Of a DNA stretch of 21,711 nt, positions 6,428-15,919 are shown piece by piece; positions within the stretch are counted from its first letter, which is position 1, and the number at the start of each line of letters is the position of its first letter. The notes below the pieces were generated by a model that made no database searches, was not told the DNA's origin, and worked only from the letters and a program-made list of their open reading frames with translations. This stretch comes from a virus, in IMG/VR virus record IMGVR_UViG_3300023109_000170, positions 1 through 21,711 of that record. One strand, 5' to 3'. The translations under genes and the position numbers were made by a program.

Positions 6428-8608
6428 ATGAAAGACCTTCGATTATTAAAAACAAATTTTTCTGGGGGTGAACTTGACCCGCAGATGTTTGGCCGAATCA
6501 ACGAAAAGATTTATGCCAATGGTGCAGCTCGCCTTCAAAATGTTTTAACCTTAAACACTGGCGGTGCTCAAAGTCGTCCTGGCACTAAGCGTTTAACCGC
6601 ACTCCCATCAAAAATGCGGATTGTTTCATTTGAATTTTCAGCAGATGAAAAGTACATCATCGCTTTTGGCGATAGGTCTTTGTTTATCTATGATCCGATA
6701 GGAACCTTGCTTCAGTCTTTTGGCGCGGTTGATTGTCCATGGACTTCCGGTCAGATTCCGCAGCTAACGTATGCGCAAATTGCAGACACAATGTTCATTG
6801 CGCATATGAACTTTGCCCCAATAAAATTGTTAAGAACATCCTTAACAACATTCGAGCTAAATGTTTTTGCGTTTGATCAAAGCACAAACAATCGGCAATC
6901 GTTTCAGCCGTTTGCAAAATTCAGTACCAATAATGCAACACTGTCTCCAAGCGGAAACACAGGATCAATCACACTTACTTGTTCTGAAAACTTATTTGTT
7001 TCTGATCACATTGGTACGCGATTCACCCTTCGAGGGAATCAGCTAGAAATAACCGGCATTAACTCTGCGGTTGAGGCAACAGCAGATGTTAAATCAGAAA
7101 AGCTAATAGGTAACTATGAACTTAATCCCTTCCGCACGACAAAGGGTTCTGCCGTTGTTGAAATTACTGAAGCAAATCATGGCCTAAGCACTGGCGCATC
7201 AATTACGATTGAGGGCTCTAATGGCGTTGGCGGGATAACTGCTGCTCAGTTAGATAGCACTTTTTCTATTACAGTGATTGATGAAGATCACTATGAGGTC
7301 ACGACTGCCGGCACGGCGACCGACAGTGAAGACGGCGGCGGCCCGTCTGTAACCTATGACCCAACCAATGTGCCGACTAGATTGTTTAAAGAACAATCGT
7401 TTAGCAATGTCCGTGGCTGGCCCGGTGCTGTTTCCTTACACCAGAATAGACTTTGGTTTGGCGGTAGCTCAAGCCAACCCGCTGGCCTGTGGTCTAGTCG
7501 TGTAGGTGCTTACGCTAACTTTGATCTGGCCAATGGAGAAGATGATGCCTCCATTCAAATTGAGGTTGGCGTTTCAAATGTATCTAACATAAGGCACATT
7601 GTCTCCAATCGAGACATGCAGGTTTTTTCAGAAACGTCCGAGTTTTTTCTTCCGCAAGGAAATTCTGGGTTAACTCCCTCATCTGTATCCGTTCAAAGAC
7701 AAACTTCTTTTGGCTCTTCTTTTGTAACGCCGATCCCATTTGATGGGGCTACAATCTTTGCGCAACAAAATAGCCGAACGGTTCGAGAGTTTTTGTTTTC
7801 GGATGGTGAAGCAGCCTATCGCTCTGTCAACCTAAACATTGCGGCTTCGCACGTAGTTAACGATGTTCAAGATATTGCTGCGCTGCAAGGCAATCAAATA
7901 GCAACAGAGCAGTATGCTTTGATTGTAAATGGAGATGGAACTCTAGCTGTATTTGTTTCTGCTCGAGATGAAAAGTTTGCCGCCTGGGTTCAATGGGAAA
8001 CCAAAAACGGTTCTTTCGATAGTGTGTGTGTTCTCGATACCATTGCTTATGTAAGCGTTCTGCGTGATGGCATTTATTATCTGGAACAGTTTAGCCAAGA
8101 CTCATACGAAAACATGCTCGATAGCCAGTCATCGTTTACTTCTTCTGGCGGCAAATCTGTATGGCAACTTGGACCAGGGTATGCAAATCAAACGCTAGAT
8201 GTTTCTGGTAATGGATACTACTACGGTCAGTTTACGGCAGACACTAGTGGCCAGATTGATTTGGGGGCATCATATACTCCGACTCAGATTGAAGTTGGGT
8301 TTGCCTATCCGTTTGAAATCAAAACCCTGCCGATTGATGCGGCTTTTTCATTTGGCTCTTTGGCCGGAGAGCCGCGCCGACTAAGCCGAATTACTTTAAT
8401 TTTGAACAAAACAATTGGCATCAGTGTTGATGGACAGCGCATTTCCCTGTATCGGAGTAGCGATGACATCTCGCAACCGCCAGCACAAGTAACTGGCATT
8501 CGCCAAGTTTATCTAAGGGGTTGGGATAGAAACCCTCAGATTACAATAACTCAAACGCAACCCTTCCCTGTAACTTTGCTTGGCATGAATATGGAGTTCA
8601 CAATCTAA
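6428..8608 (+). CDS. T7 gp12-like tail nozzle (tubular protein B)
   Basis: This encodes 726 aa, against 794 in T7 gp12. The N-terminus 'LKTNFSGGELDPQMFGR' and 'NVLTLNTGGAQSRPGTKRL' is the classical start of this family (F-x-G-G-E-x-S/D-P and the R-P-G-T motif). 'GWPGAVSLHQNRLWFGG' and 'PAGLWSSRVGAYANFD' match the central propeller-like domain. 'SNRDMQVFSETSEFFLP' and 'VREFLFSDGEAAYRSVNLN' also fit. Around residues 240-310 sits what looks like an inserted module, 'ITEANHGLSTGASITIEG' to 'TFSITVIDEDHYEVT', resembling the small H-G-L-x-x-G-D/A beta domain seen in many phage structural proteins. The protein forms the distal tail tip. The end overlaps the next start as TAATG. Confidence 0.92.
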   Translation: MKDLRLLKTNFSGGELDPQMFGRINEKIYANGAARLQNVLTLNTGGAQSRPGTKRLTALPSKMRIVSFEFSADEKYIIAFGDRSLFIYDPIGTLLQSFGAVDCPWTSGQIPQLTYAQIADTMFIAHMNFAPIKLLRTSLTTFELNVFAFDQSTNNRQSFQPFAKFSTNNATLSPSGNTGSITLTCSENLFVSDHIGTRFTLRGNQLEITGINSAVEATADVKSEKLIGNYELNPFRTTKGSAVVEITEANHGLSTGASITIEGSNGVGGITAAQLDSTFSITVIDEDHYEVTTAGTATDSEDGGGPSVTYDPTNVPTRLFKEQSFSNVRGWPGAVSLHQNRLWFGGSSSQPAGLWSSRVGAYANFDLANGEDDASIQIEVGVSNVSNIRHIVSNRDMQVFSETSEFFLPQGNSGLTPSSVSVQRQTSFGSSFVTPIPFDGATIFAQQNSRTVREFLFSDGEAAYRSVNLNIAASHVVNDVQDIAALQGNQIATEQYALIVNGDGTLAVFVSARDEKFAAWVQWETKNGSFDSVCVLDTIAYVSVLRDGIYYLEQFSQDSYENMLDSQSSFTSSGGKSVWQLGPGYANQTLDVSGNGYYYGQFTADTSGQIDLGASYTPTQIEVGFAYPFEIKTLPIDAAFSFGSLAGEPRRLSRITLILNKTIGISVDGQRISLYRSSDDISQPPAQVTGIRQVYLRGWDRNPQITITQTQPFPVTLLGMNMEFTI

Positions 8609-9159
8609 TGTGCGTAAGTATGGCAACCGCTGCTTTAATCAGCGCTGGTTTGTCCGCAGCAACAAGCGTTGTTGGCGGCCTATCTGCGGCTGGCGCTGCA
8701 AGTGCAGAGGCAAAAGCAGCACAGGCAGACGCCGCACGCAAAAGAGATATTGCGGAAATACAAGCGAAAGAGCAGGCGAACCTTGCAGAACAGGAAAGGC
8801 AGGAGAGGCTTGCACGAAATCGCGCCATTGCTGGCATGGCGGACATTGGAGACAGCGCTTCGTTTAATAGGATTCAAGCGGGAATAACCGAAGATACTAT
8901 GGATGATATTGCTGCAATCCAGTTTAACCAATCTCAAAAAAGCGAAACAGATCGATTAACTGCAGCGCGGATAGCTTCTAATGCGCGGGCTAAAAAAACA
9001 AGTGCGTTGGTTACCGGCGCTCTTGGCGCTGCATCGGCTGCCCTTACTGGGTACACAAACTATCAAAAGCTAACGGTCCCGGGCAGTTCTGGCCTAACTG
9101 ACGCAGAGCGCTACAACAAATTGGATAGCGGTCCCCGCAACCGTTTTTACGCAACCTAA
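8608..9159 (+). CDS. gp14-like internal virion protein
   Basis: This encodes 183 aa, close to T7 gp14 (196 aa). The N-terminus is small, hydrophobic and Ala/Gly-rich ('ALISAGLSAATSVVGGLSAAGAAS', shown here in part as residues about 9-25), followed by a long charged coiled-coil-like helix rich in Ala, Glu and Arg ('KRDIAEIQAKEQANLAEQER'). That is the usual layout of internal core protein B, thought to insert into the outer membrane during genome ejection. The C-terminus ends 'LDSGPRNRFYAT'. ATG 8608 overlaps the gp12 stop; an in-frame ATG at 8620 is an alternative (four residues shorter). GGAG at 8593-8596 is placed for 8608. Identity rests on size, composition and order. Confidence 0.8.
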   Translation: MCVSMATAALISAGLSAATSVVGGLSAAGAASAEAKAAQADAARKRDIAEIQAKEQANLAEQERQERLARNRAIAGMADIGDSASFNRIQAGITEDTMDDIAAIQFNQSQKSETDRLTAARIASNARAKKTSALVTGALGAASAALTGYTNYQKLTVPGSSGLTDAERYNKLDSGPRNRFYAT

Positions 9160-9177
9160 AAACATACGGGTATTTAG

Positions 9178-11856
9178 ATGGCACGACGCCCAGCACCTCT
9201 CGAGACATCTCAACGGCAAGTAGGCATTAGCGCAAGAACCGCTGATACTCCAAGGTTTGTCCCAGCAGATTCTTCTGCGGGGTTTAGCCGTGCGGCCAGT
9301 AGCTTGCTGCAAATGTCTGAAGGCTTTGCAAGAGAGGCTGCGATTGAAGCGCAAGTAGCAGGTCAGAAAGCTGCGACCAGTCAAAAAGTCTCTGTTGATA
9401 AAGCAGGGACGCCACGGCCATTAGATCGCCCAGAGGGCGGTGGTCAATTTTATAATGACGCCTTTAACAAGGTAGCAGACAAACGATATGGCGATGCTCT
9501 AATCAACAGCACAAGTGCGCAGCTTGCGGAGTTAGCCTTAGACCCAGAGCTTATTGCTAATCCAGATGCCTATAGCCAAGCGGCCGAAAAGATAGCGTCT
9601 ACTATGGCAATGTCCATGCCTGAAGACTACTCGCTTGCGGGTTCAGTTCTGGATGGTATTGCGAGCGCTCGCGTTCAAAACGAAGCTAAGATACGCGTCA
9701 ATGCCTTTAACCTTGAAATGAAACAAGGAGAGGACCAATACAAAACCGAAGTTGAAGCGGCCACCCAAGAAATTTATGACTTGTACGCTAGTGGTCAGAG
9801 TTTGCCTCAAGAACGAATTGATGCGCTTAATACGATGGCACAAGATGCTTTGGCTTTTGGTGTTCAATTTAATCCTCAGAAGACAATAGACATAGGCAAA
9901 AAAGTTTATGCTCCTGTTCGCAATCTCAGAAAGTCGCTAGGTCCAGTAGGGTTGCAATCTACAGCAGCGAACCTGCAAAACGGAGACACGACAGGAACGG
10001 GTATTGATTCTGCAACCTGGGCCAGACTTCCAACATCACAAAGAAATCAAATCACTTCCGCTTTAAGGGCAGAGGCAGTTGCGAAAAACGCCAGAGCTGC
10101 TGCTGCTACTGGCACAATTACAGGCGCAGGCAGTTCTCCTGCGGCAATACTACAGGATCCTAAAGCTATTAAGAATTTAAGAGCAACTCAGTTTGATAAC
10201 CCCGACCGTATAATAAATTATGGGCTTATTGCCAAAGGTGTTGTTGCGCGCATGGTGCAAGAATCCAGCAGCCCCGAAACAAATCTTGATCGACAGTTGA
10301 AAGCCATTTCTCAAGTCTATGTAAATGCCGCTTCAACTGCTGCTATGGGTGACTTGTCTGCAAGCGAAAGAAATCAAATCAACTACTTAGGCACGAATGG
10401 CTTTACGCGAGCCAATCTTAACAAGATGAATAACGCAGAAAACAAAGCACAAACAAATAATAGTGATACGTTTGCTGCATGGAGCGGTAGCAATAAAAAA
10501 GAAATCGAAAAAGCTATTGAGGGATTTGATAGCAATGAACAAGAGATAATAAATTCTAACTTAGACAACTTTAAACGAGCCACTTGGTATGAAATGGTTG
10601 GCGGCGCAGATTCAAGTAGAGATTTGGATAAGGCTTTAACGGATCAAAAAGATCGCTTTGTAGCTGAATATAGTAAGCCGTTTGTGTCCACAGTCGCACA
10701 AAGATTTATTGATGATGCGGGAGGGCAACAAGCCATAGGTCGCAACATAATGGCTCGCTATGATGAATTTGCTTTAAGCCCGGATTTAGACATTGAAGAG
10801 CTTAAAGAAAAGGGTTCTGTTAGAGTTGCCTATGATGACGCAAAAAATACAGCGGAGCTTTCTATTTTTTTAGAGTATCGCCCTAATCTCGGATCAACGT
10901 CGGGTGCATATGAGCCAATTACGAGACCAATTACTGTTCGTGAATATAATAAAATGATTCCGCCTCAAGCTGATAAACTTGAAGATGAAGCAACTAACGA
11001 GTTTCTTAATGAACTTTATACCGATGTCGTAAACAAAGTGTCTGCTAAAACAATAGGAGAAAAAATTGTTGCTCAGGTAAGGCCGGGCAACACTCTTGAT
11101 GCAGAAACCGTTGGTTCTTTGTTTGTAAAATATAACGAAGAGCCACTCGAGAGCTGGGCGATAAGAGAAAACAGCATTGAAGATATGACTCAGGAAGAAA
11201 AAGTTGCTTATCAATTTTCTAAGTCAACACGTTTAGACAATGATAATCTTGTGTCTTCTGCTAATCTATCAACCGTTCAGCCAGACAATCGAAACATAGT
11301 AAACATTAGCCAATCTCAAAATCGTTTTGCTGGTTATGACGGCACTGCATATACGATTAGCAATCCAAATACCAAAGATGGCTCTTGGATGTCTGTGAAG
11401 CCAAAACAAGCCGATCGAATGCTGCGTGCAGCAAACCGAAAATATAAAACAAGCCCAACGGCATTTTTGAAAAGACAAATCCAAGAGCTTGGTCTTGTCG
11501 TGCAGCATTATAATGCTGGTGGAGATTTAATCTTAAACGATGATCTTTTAAAAACGACTGTTGAAGGGTTGGCGCGAACCTCGTCTGCAAATGATCCAAT
11601 GGCAGTAAATGTTTTGCGTCCAGAGTATGTGCCTCTGTTCCAGAATCTTGTTTCACTTAAGTCAATTGCTCCTGGGCGACTGTCTATTGGGGAGCAAGAA
11701 ACTGTTAGGCTTTATAATTTGTATCTCCGCAAAGAACTGGCCGTTCGTGGCCCCGCAAAGTCAGCGTCAGATTATCTAGAAAGACTTGGCAATCCAGAAA
11801 TACCGCAAGCCGCAATTGATTTTGTTGCGCGCATAAAGGCTAACACTGATGGCTGA
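9178..11856 (+). CDS. gp15-like internal virion protein
   Basis: This encodes 892 aa, longer than T7 gp15 (747 aa). The N-terminal region ('SAGFSRAASSLLQMSEGFAR') has the basic, Ala-rich start of internal core protein C. The rest is largely alpha-helical and charged, with repeated Asn/Gln-rich stretches such as 'SERNQINYLGTNGFTRANLN' and a C-terminal 'RLGNPEIPQAAIDFVARIKA'. No lysozyme or transglycosylase motif, signal peptide or clear membrane helix is evident. In T7, gp15 builds part of the core that becomes a trans-envelope conduit. The gene ends inside the start of the gp16-like gene (8-nt overlap), so the two are coupled. The family call relies on position between gp14- and gp16-like genes and general sequence style. 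Confidence 0.82.
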   Translation: MARRPAPLETSQRQVGISARTADTPRFVPADSSAGFSRAASSLLQMSEGFAREAAIEAQVAGQKAATSQKVSVDKAGTPRPLDRPEGGGQFYNDAFNKVADKRYGDALINSTSAQLAELALDPELIANPDAYSQAAEKIASTMAMSMPEDYSLAGSVLDGIASARVQNEAKIRVNAFNLEMKQGEDQYKTEVEAATQEIYDLYASGQSLPQERIDALNTMAQDALAFGVQFNPQKTIDIGKKVYAPVRNLRKSLGPVGLQSTAANLQNGDTTGTGIDSATWARLPTSQRNQITSALRAEAVAKNARAAAATGTITGAGSSPAAILQDPKAIKNLRATQFDNPDRIINYGLIAKGVVARMVQESSSPETNLDRQLKAISQVYVNAASTAAMGDLSASERNQINYLGTNGFTRANLNKMNNAENKAQTNNSDTFAAWSGSNKKEIEKAIEGFDSNEQEIINSNLDNFKRATWYEMVGGADSSRDLDKALTDQKDRFVAEYSKPFVSTVAQRFIDDAGGQQAIGRNIMARYDEFALSPDLDIEELKEKGSVRVAYDDAKNTAELSIFLEYRPNLGSTSGAYEPITRPITVREYNKMIPPQADKLEDEATNEFLNELYTDVVNKVSAKTIGEKIVAQVRPGNTLDAETVGSLFVKYNEEPLESWAIRENSIEDMTQEEKVAYQFSKSTRLDNDNLVSSANLSTVQPDNRNIVNISQSQNRFAGYDGTAYTISNPNTKDGSWMSVKPKQADRMLRAANRKYKTSPTAFLKRQIQELGLVVQHYNAGGDLILNDDLLKTTVEGLARTSSANDPMAVNVLRPEYVPLFQNLVSLKSIAPGRLSIGEQETVRLYNLYLRKELAVRGPAKSASDYLERLGNPEIPQAAIDFVARIKANTDG

Positions 11857-14800
11857 ACGTCGTGAAATCTATGGCGAAAGAATTATTTCGCCTGAGTTAA
11901 ACCTACGTCAGCAGGGCATAGGTGCAGACTTATCCGACGCTTGGGGCGAAAGCCTTCCGGCATATGGCATTAGATGGGCTGATAGCTTACTCGATCCCAC
12001 GCCAGATTATATTGACCCCGACTATTTGGGTGGCGGGTGGGAAGCTTTTGTTCAGTCGCCCGATGACCGTAATCTGTTTCGCGTCCTTAACAACGCAGAG
12101 CAAGCGGAAAAACTGAGGTCTGATCTTGATGCAAGAATATTAAGGCAAAAAGGCCAGAGCTATGACGGGGCTATTTATAATTTTTCAATCTCTCTCGTTC
12201 CAGAATTATTAAACCCAGTTAACTATATTGGTGGCGCAGCGTTTACTGTTGGCCGACGAGCGGCTACCACATTAGCCAGCACGGCGACTGCAAACCTTCG
12301 TGTTGCTGGCTTAACCTCCGCTGTTGAAGTTGGGGCGCTATCACAGTTTGCTCCATACATTGAGAACGAAGAACTTGTTAGCATGTTCTTTGCATCTACG
12401 ATTGCTGGTGGCGCTATTGGAACTGGGCTGTCGGCTGGTATTCGTGGCGTTTCGAGGGGTATCAATGTTGCCTCGCCTGCTGCTCAACAGCTTGGCGGTT
12501 GGCTGCGAAACGCTGCAACTCCCAGGCAGTATGCTGACAGCATTATTGACTACGAAGGGTCCGAAGTTTTTCGTGGTGTAGGCGACACAGTAGATGTAAA
12601 TGTTTATCCTATTAACTCTAAGGTTCGGGAGTCTACAAGCACCGGCCAACGGGTTGGTTGGGTGTATTTTGATGCTATCGGGCAATGGGTAAAGAGTGCC
12701 GCAGATAGCTATGCCCTGCGTTTGCACCATCAGTTCCCCCTGGACGTTAACAGTGCCGCTGCAAAAAACATTAACATTGTTGACGCGTCTGGAGCATCGG
12801 TAGGCAAGCTACTGTTTGATGTGCCTACTTCCCGAGGCAACAAGGTTGTTAGCGAGTATGAGTTATCGGATGTTGTTCGGCTTACTGACCAGCAAATTCT
12901 AAACTCTAGAATTGAAAAGATAGACGATAACAGCGCCAAACTTACATACACAGTTGATGGTGAGCTTAAGTCTTTCACGATCAGGAAAACTCGCAAAGCA
13001 GAAGGCGAGGCGCAGGTTGGCAAAATCGACAATGTTTTTGTTGATGCGCCAAAAACTTTAGATCAAGTTAATGTTAATCGCATTGCTGCACTTCGGAAAG
13101 TTCCATCAGAGATTGGTTTGGAGGACAGTGGTCGCTCACTGATAAACTTCCTAATTGAAAAACAAAGGGCGCTAGAACTTGATGAGGTAAAAGCCTTACC
13201 TGTTAATGAGAGAGAGGCTCGGGCAGTAGCAATTGCAAAAGACAGAGTTATTGCCTCTAAGGAATCTAGGGATTACCTCAGAAATAATTTAATCTCTAGC
13301 TTGGCTGTAGTGTTCCAACCAATTAGCCGTTTGCCCAAAGCGGTTCGTGATGACAACTACTATATGAATGTCCTTATGAAGTTGGTTGGGCAATTCGAAT
13401 CTATGTCTGCTGCTGCTAAAGCGGGAATAGAAACTGGCCCTTCTGTCTTAATGAAAAGAGAGCGGCATATTGGGAAGATTGGCCCGCTTATTCAAAAGCG
13501 GTCTGCTCTTTATCGCCAATATACAACTGGTCGACAGGCCCAAATTGGCAGCTTATCGTCTAGTGCGGTTAATGCTGCCGCAAACGCAGCGACTGCTGCT
13601 CGTCAATACTTTGGTGGCACTCGTCCTCTTGAGCTTACAGAAGAAGAGTTTGGTCGCGCAGCACTTGAGGTTTATGCTGGCAACCTTGCTCCAGGTGTGC
13701 CGCACCCTATCTATGGCACACTACCCAAAGAAGTGTTTGAGTTAGCTGCTGAGATCAAGCCGTTGTTTGATGGCATGGAAAAGGAGCTTCGCGAATCTGG
13801 CGCTATTAAATCAACGGGTGATTTGCAAAGGCAGATTGCTCAACTCCGCAGAGAAATATCGTTTGAAGAAAAGCGTCCATCTACATCCCCATTTGTAGGG
13901 GTTGAAGATAAAATTGCTGAAGTGACAAGGCTGGAGGCAGAGCTTGCTGCGGCAAAAGAACGTCCGATTAACCCAGCTGAGTTTTTTGGAAATCGTTATC
14001 TGCCCCACAATTATCGTAAAGACGTTATTAGCGACCACTACGATGACTTTCATGCTTTGGTCCGCGACGATCATTTCATGGCGTTTATGGGAATGCCGAA
14101 ACCAGAAGCTGATGCTGCTGCACACAAATTTTTAAGGGCTTGGTTGTCTGATCCAGACATTAGTATCAATCCCTCTAGTTTATTGCCATCTGTGTCTGCA
14201 ACATATGGCCGTGGTTTAAATCTCGACACCAAAAAGCTGTTGGCGGTTAATGCTAATCGTCAGGTTAGCTTTATCGAAGATGACATGTCTTCTGTGATGC
14301 TTACTTATTTCCAGAAGACCGGAACGCAGATTGAAATGCGCCGCACATTTGGCAGCAACGATGCTACCAATGTCATTGAAGATGTGCGCAAGCATCTCAG
14401 TGATAAAGGACTAAGCGAAAAAGAAGTCTTAGAAGCAGAGTCTGTATTGCTTCTGATGCGGGATCGTTTGATGGGCGCGCAACATTCATTGCCTTCAGAT
14501 CACTGGGCTAGGAATGCAAGGCGCACCGTAGGCAACTGGGTTAACACTGCTGTGTTAGGCGCTGGTATCCTTAGTCAGTTTGTTGATGGAGCGCAGCTTG
14601 TTGCCCGCGTTGGAGGGCAAGATGTAGCGAAGTATCTTACAGAATATGTAACTGGCAATATGCCTAAAATAGCTAATGAAGCAGACAAATCTCAGATTGC
14701 AGAAATCTTCCAATGGGAAATGTCTACTGCAATGAACGCCTTTTCTGAAGGCGATAAAACAAATATGAGCCGAATGTCTAGGATTAGCGGCTGGTCGGAG

Positions 14801-15919
14801 AGAATGACCGACAAGTTTTTCAAAGCAAATCTTATGACGCCATTTAACCAAGTGATGAAGAGAACTGCGATTAGGTTTTCAAACCATCAAATCCTAAAAG
14901 ATGCTCACTCTAATACAAAAGCAGCAAGGGGTAGGCTCGCCCGTCTTGGCTTTTCTCCAAGAGATATTGAGCAACTTAGAAAGCAAGACCATACAGTTAG
15001 TCTGAATGGCGTTTACTATCCTAACACGGACAATTGGACTGACGCTGACGGTATACGCCTAAAGGAAAAAGTGTTTAACGCTGCTTATGCTGAAGCAACA
15101 AACATGATTGTTACTCCTGGTCCGCTAAATCGTTGGCAGGTAAGTGAAGGCGTGTTGGCTTCAACGTCAAAGCTGGCAAAAGAACGGGCAAAACTACAGG
15201 CTGCTATTGACGCAGAAGATGCAACGCGAGAACTGCTTTTTCAAAAAATGAAAGAGCAACGAAAAAACGGAACCTTTAATGAGCCAGCATCTGAATCCAT
15301 AAGAAATGGTTTGAGAGAGGATCTTAAAGAAGCTTCTGCAAAGCGCGCTCAAATACATCAAGGACTGGGCAAAAATAGCAGGACGCAAAATGCTTCAACG
15401 CTTTTGCTTTCTATGTCTACAATGCTTTTGACATTCCCAATTACGTCCATGGCAAAAATTACACATGCTATGGCATCGGGCGCAAGTCCATATCCTGTTC
15501 AGGGCGTTGCTGCTTTTATGGTTATGGGTTTCCTTGCCGATTATCTCAAAACTCCCGGCTACGCCTGGGAGGAAAAAGAACCTGAAGAGCATTTGATCCG
15601 GTCACTCGAGCTATCTGGCTTGCTTGGTATGTTTGAACAAGTGCATGGTATCTTTGACAAGGCAGGATTTGGCGCTCGAAGCTCTTTGGGTCTAGATATT
15701 CCGTTTACAGAAAGCGGAGAAGAGGGCGCTGAGATCGCTCAAGATGTGGCGGGTGTTGGTTGGTCTTTGGCCTATGGTCTAGTCGATACATTAACTGATG
15801 GTTCATCGACTACTTATGAACAAGCCCGTGCGATACAAAGGGTTGTGCCTGGCGCTGGATTGATCTGGTGGCGCGATGGATTAAAAGATATAACTTGGGC
15901 GCTTACAGGAGAAGAATAA
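11849..15919 (+). CDS. gp16-like large internal virion protein
   Basis: This encodes 1356 aa, similar to T7 gp16 (1318 aa). In T7 this core protein is ejected first, carries a transglycosylase domain at its N-terminus and spans the cytoplasmic membrane. Here the N-terminus ('SDAWGESLPAYGIRWADSLL') shows no E-S-x-x-N or G-x-M-Q-type lytic transglycosylase motif. Hydrophobic or amphipathic stretches occur near residues 160-205 ('EELVSMFFASTIAGGAIGTG'), about 895-920 ('NWVNTAVLGAGILSQFVDGA') and about 1185-1235 ('LLSMSTMLLTFPITSMAKI', 'GVAAFMVMGFLADYL'). Long charged helices fill the middle. AAAGG precedes ATG 11849. The end 'VVPGAGLIWWRDGLKDIT' resembles other large core proteins. The position before the fibre gene supports the call. 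Confidence 0.85.
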   Translation: MAERREIYGERIISPELNLRQQGIGADLSDAWGESLPAYGIRWADSLLDPTPDYIDPDYLGGGWEAFVQSPDDRNLFRVLNNAEQAEKLRSDLDARILRQKGQSYDGAIYNFSISLVPELLNPVNYIGGAAFTVGRRAATTLASTATANLRVAGLTSAVEVGALSQFAPYIENEELVSMFFASTIAGGAIGTGLSAGIRGVSRGINVASPAAQQLGGWLRNAATPRQYADSIIDYEGSEVFRGVGDTVDVNVYPINSKVRESTSTGQRVGWVYFDAIGQWVKSAADSYALRLHHQFPLDVNSAAAKNINIVDASGASVGKLLFDVPTSRGNKVVSEYELSDVVRLTDQQILNSRIEKIDDNSAKLTYTVDGELKSFTIRKTRKAEGEAQVGKIDNVFVDAPKTLDQVNVNRIAALRKVPSEIGLEDSGRSLINFLIEKQRALELDEVKALPVNEREARAVAIAKDRVIASKESRDYLRNNLISSLAVVFQPISRLPKAVRDDNYYMNVLMKLVGQFESMSAAAKAGIETGPSVLMKRERHIGKIGPLIQKRSALYRQYTTGRQAQIGSLSSSAVNAAANAATAARQYFGGTRPLELTEEEFGRAALEVYAGNLAPGVPHPIYGTLPKEVFELAAEIKPLFDGMEKELRESGAIKSTGDLQRQIAQLRREISFEEKRPSTSPFVGVEDKIAEVTRLEAELAAAKERPINPAEFFGNRYLPHNYRKDVISDHYDDFHALVRDDHFMAFMGMPKPEADAAAHKFLRAWLSDPDISINPSSLLPSVSATYGRGLNLDTKKLLAVNANRQVSFIEDDMSSVMLTYFQKTGTQIEMRRTFGSNDATNVIEDVRKHLSDKGLSEKEVLEAESVLLLMRDRLMGAQHSLPSDHWARNARRTVGNWVNTAVLGAGILSQFVDGAQLVARVGGQDVAKYLTEYVTGNMPKIANEADKSQIAEIFQWEMSTAMNAFSEGDKTNMSRMSRISGWSERMTDKFFKANLMTPFNQVMKRTAIRFSNHQILKDAHSNTKAARGRLARLGFSPRDIEQLRKQDHTVSLNGVYYPNTDNWTDADGIRLKEKVFNAAYAEATNMIVTPGPLNRWQVSEGVLASTSKLAKERAKLQAAIDAEDATRELLFQKMKEQRKNGTFNEPASESIRNGLREDLKEASAKRAQIHQGLGKNSRTQNASTLLLSMSTMLLTFPITSMAKITHAMASGASPYPVQGVAAFMVMGFLADYLKTPGYAWEEKEPEEHLIRSLELSGLLGMFEQVHGIFDKAGFGARSSLGLDIPFTESGEEGAEIAQDVAGVGWSLAYGLVDTLTDGSSTTYEQARAIQRVVPGAGLIWWRDGLKDITWALTGEE

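Noticed and set aside
8610-8887. Alternative + strand frames of 72-85 codons inside the gp14-like gene.
   Set aside because: Arg/Cys-rich shadow translations with no family resemblance; the gp14-like frame is longer, coupled to its neighbours and of the right composition.
15868-15918. Earlier start for the fibre adaptor within the gp16-like gene.
   Set aside because: The extra 17 residues are out-of-frame gp16 codons, while ATG 15919 has a good AGGAG and gives the standard start of the family.
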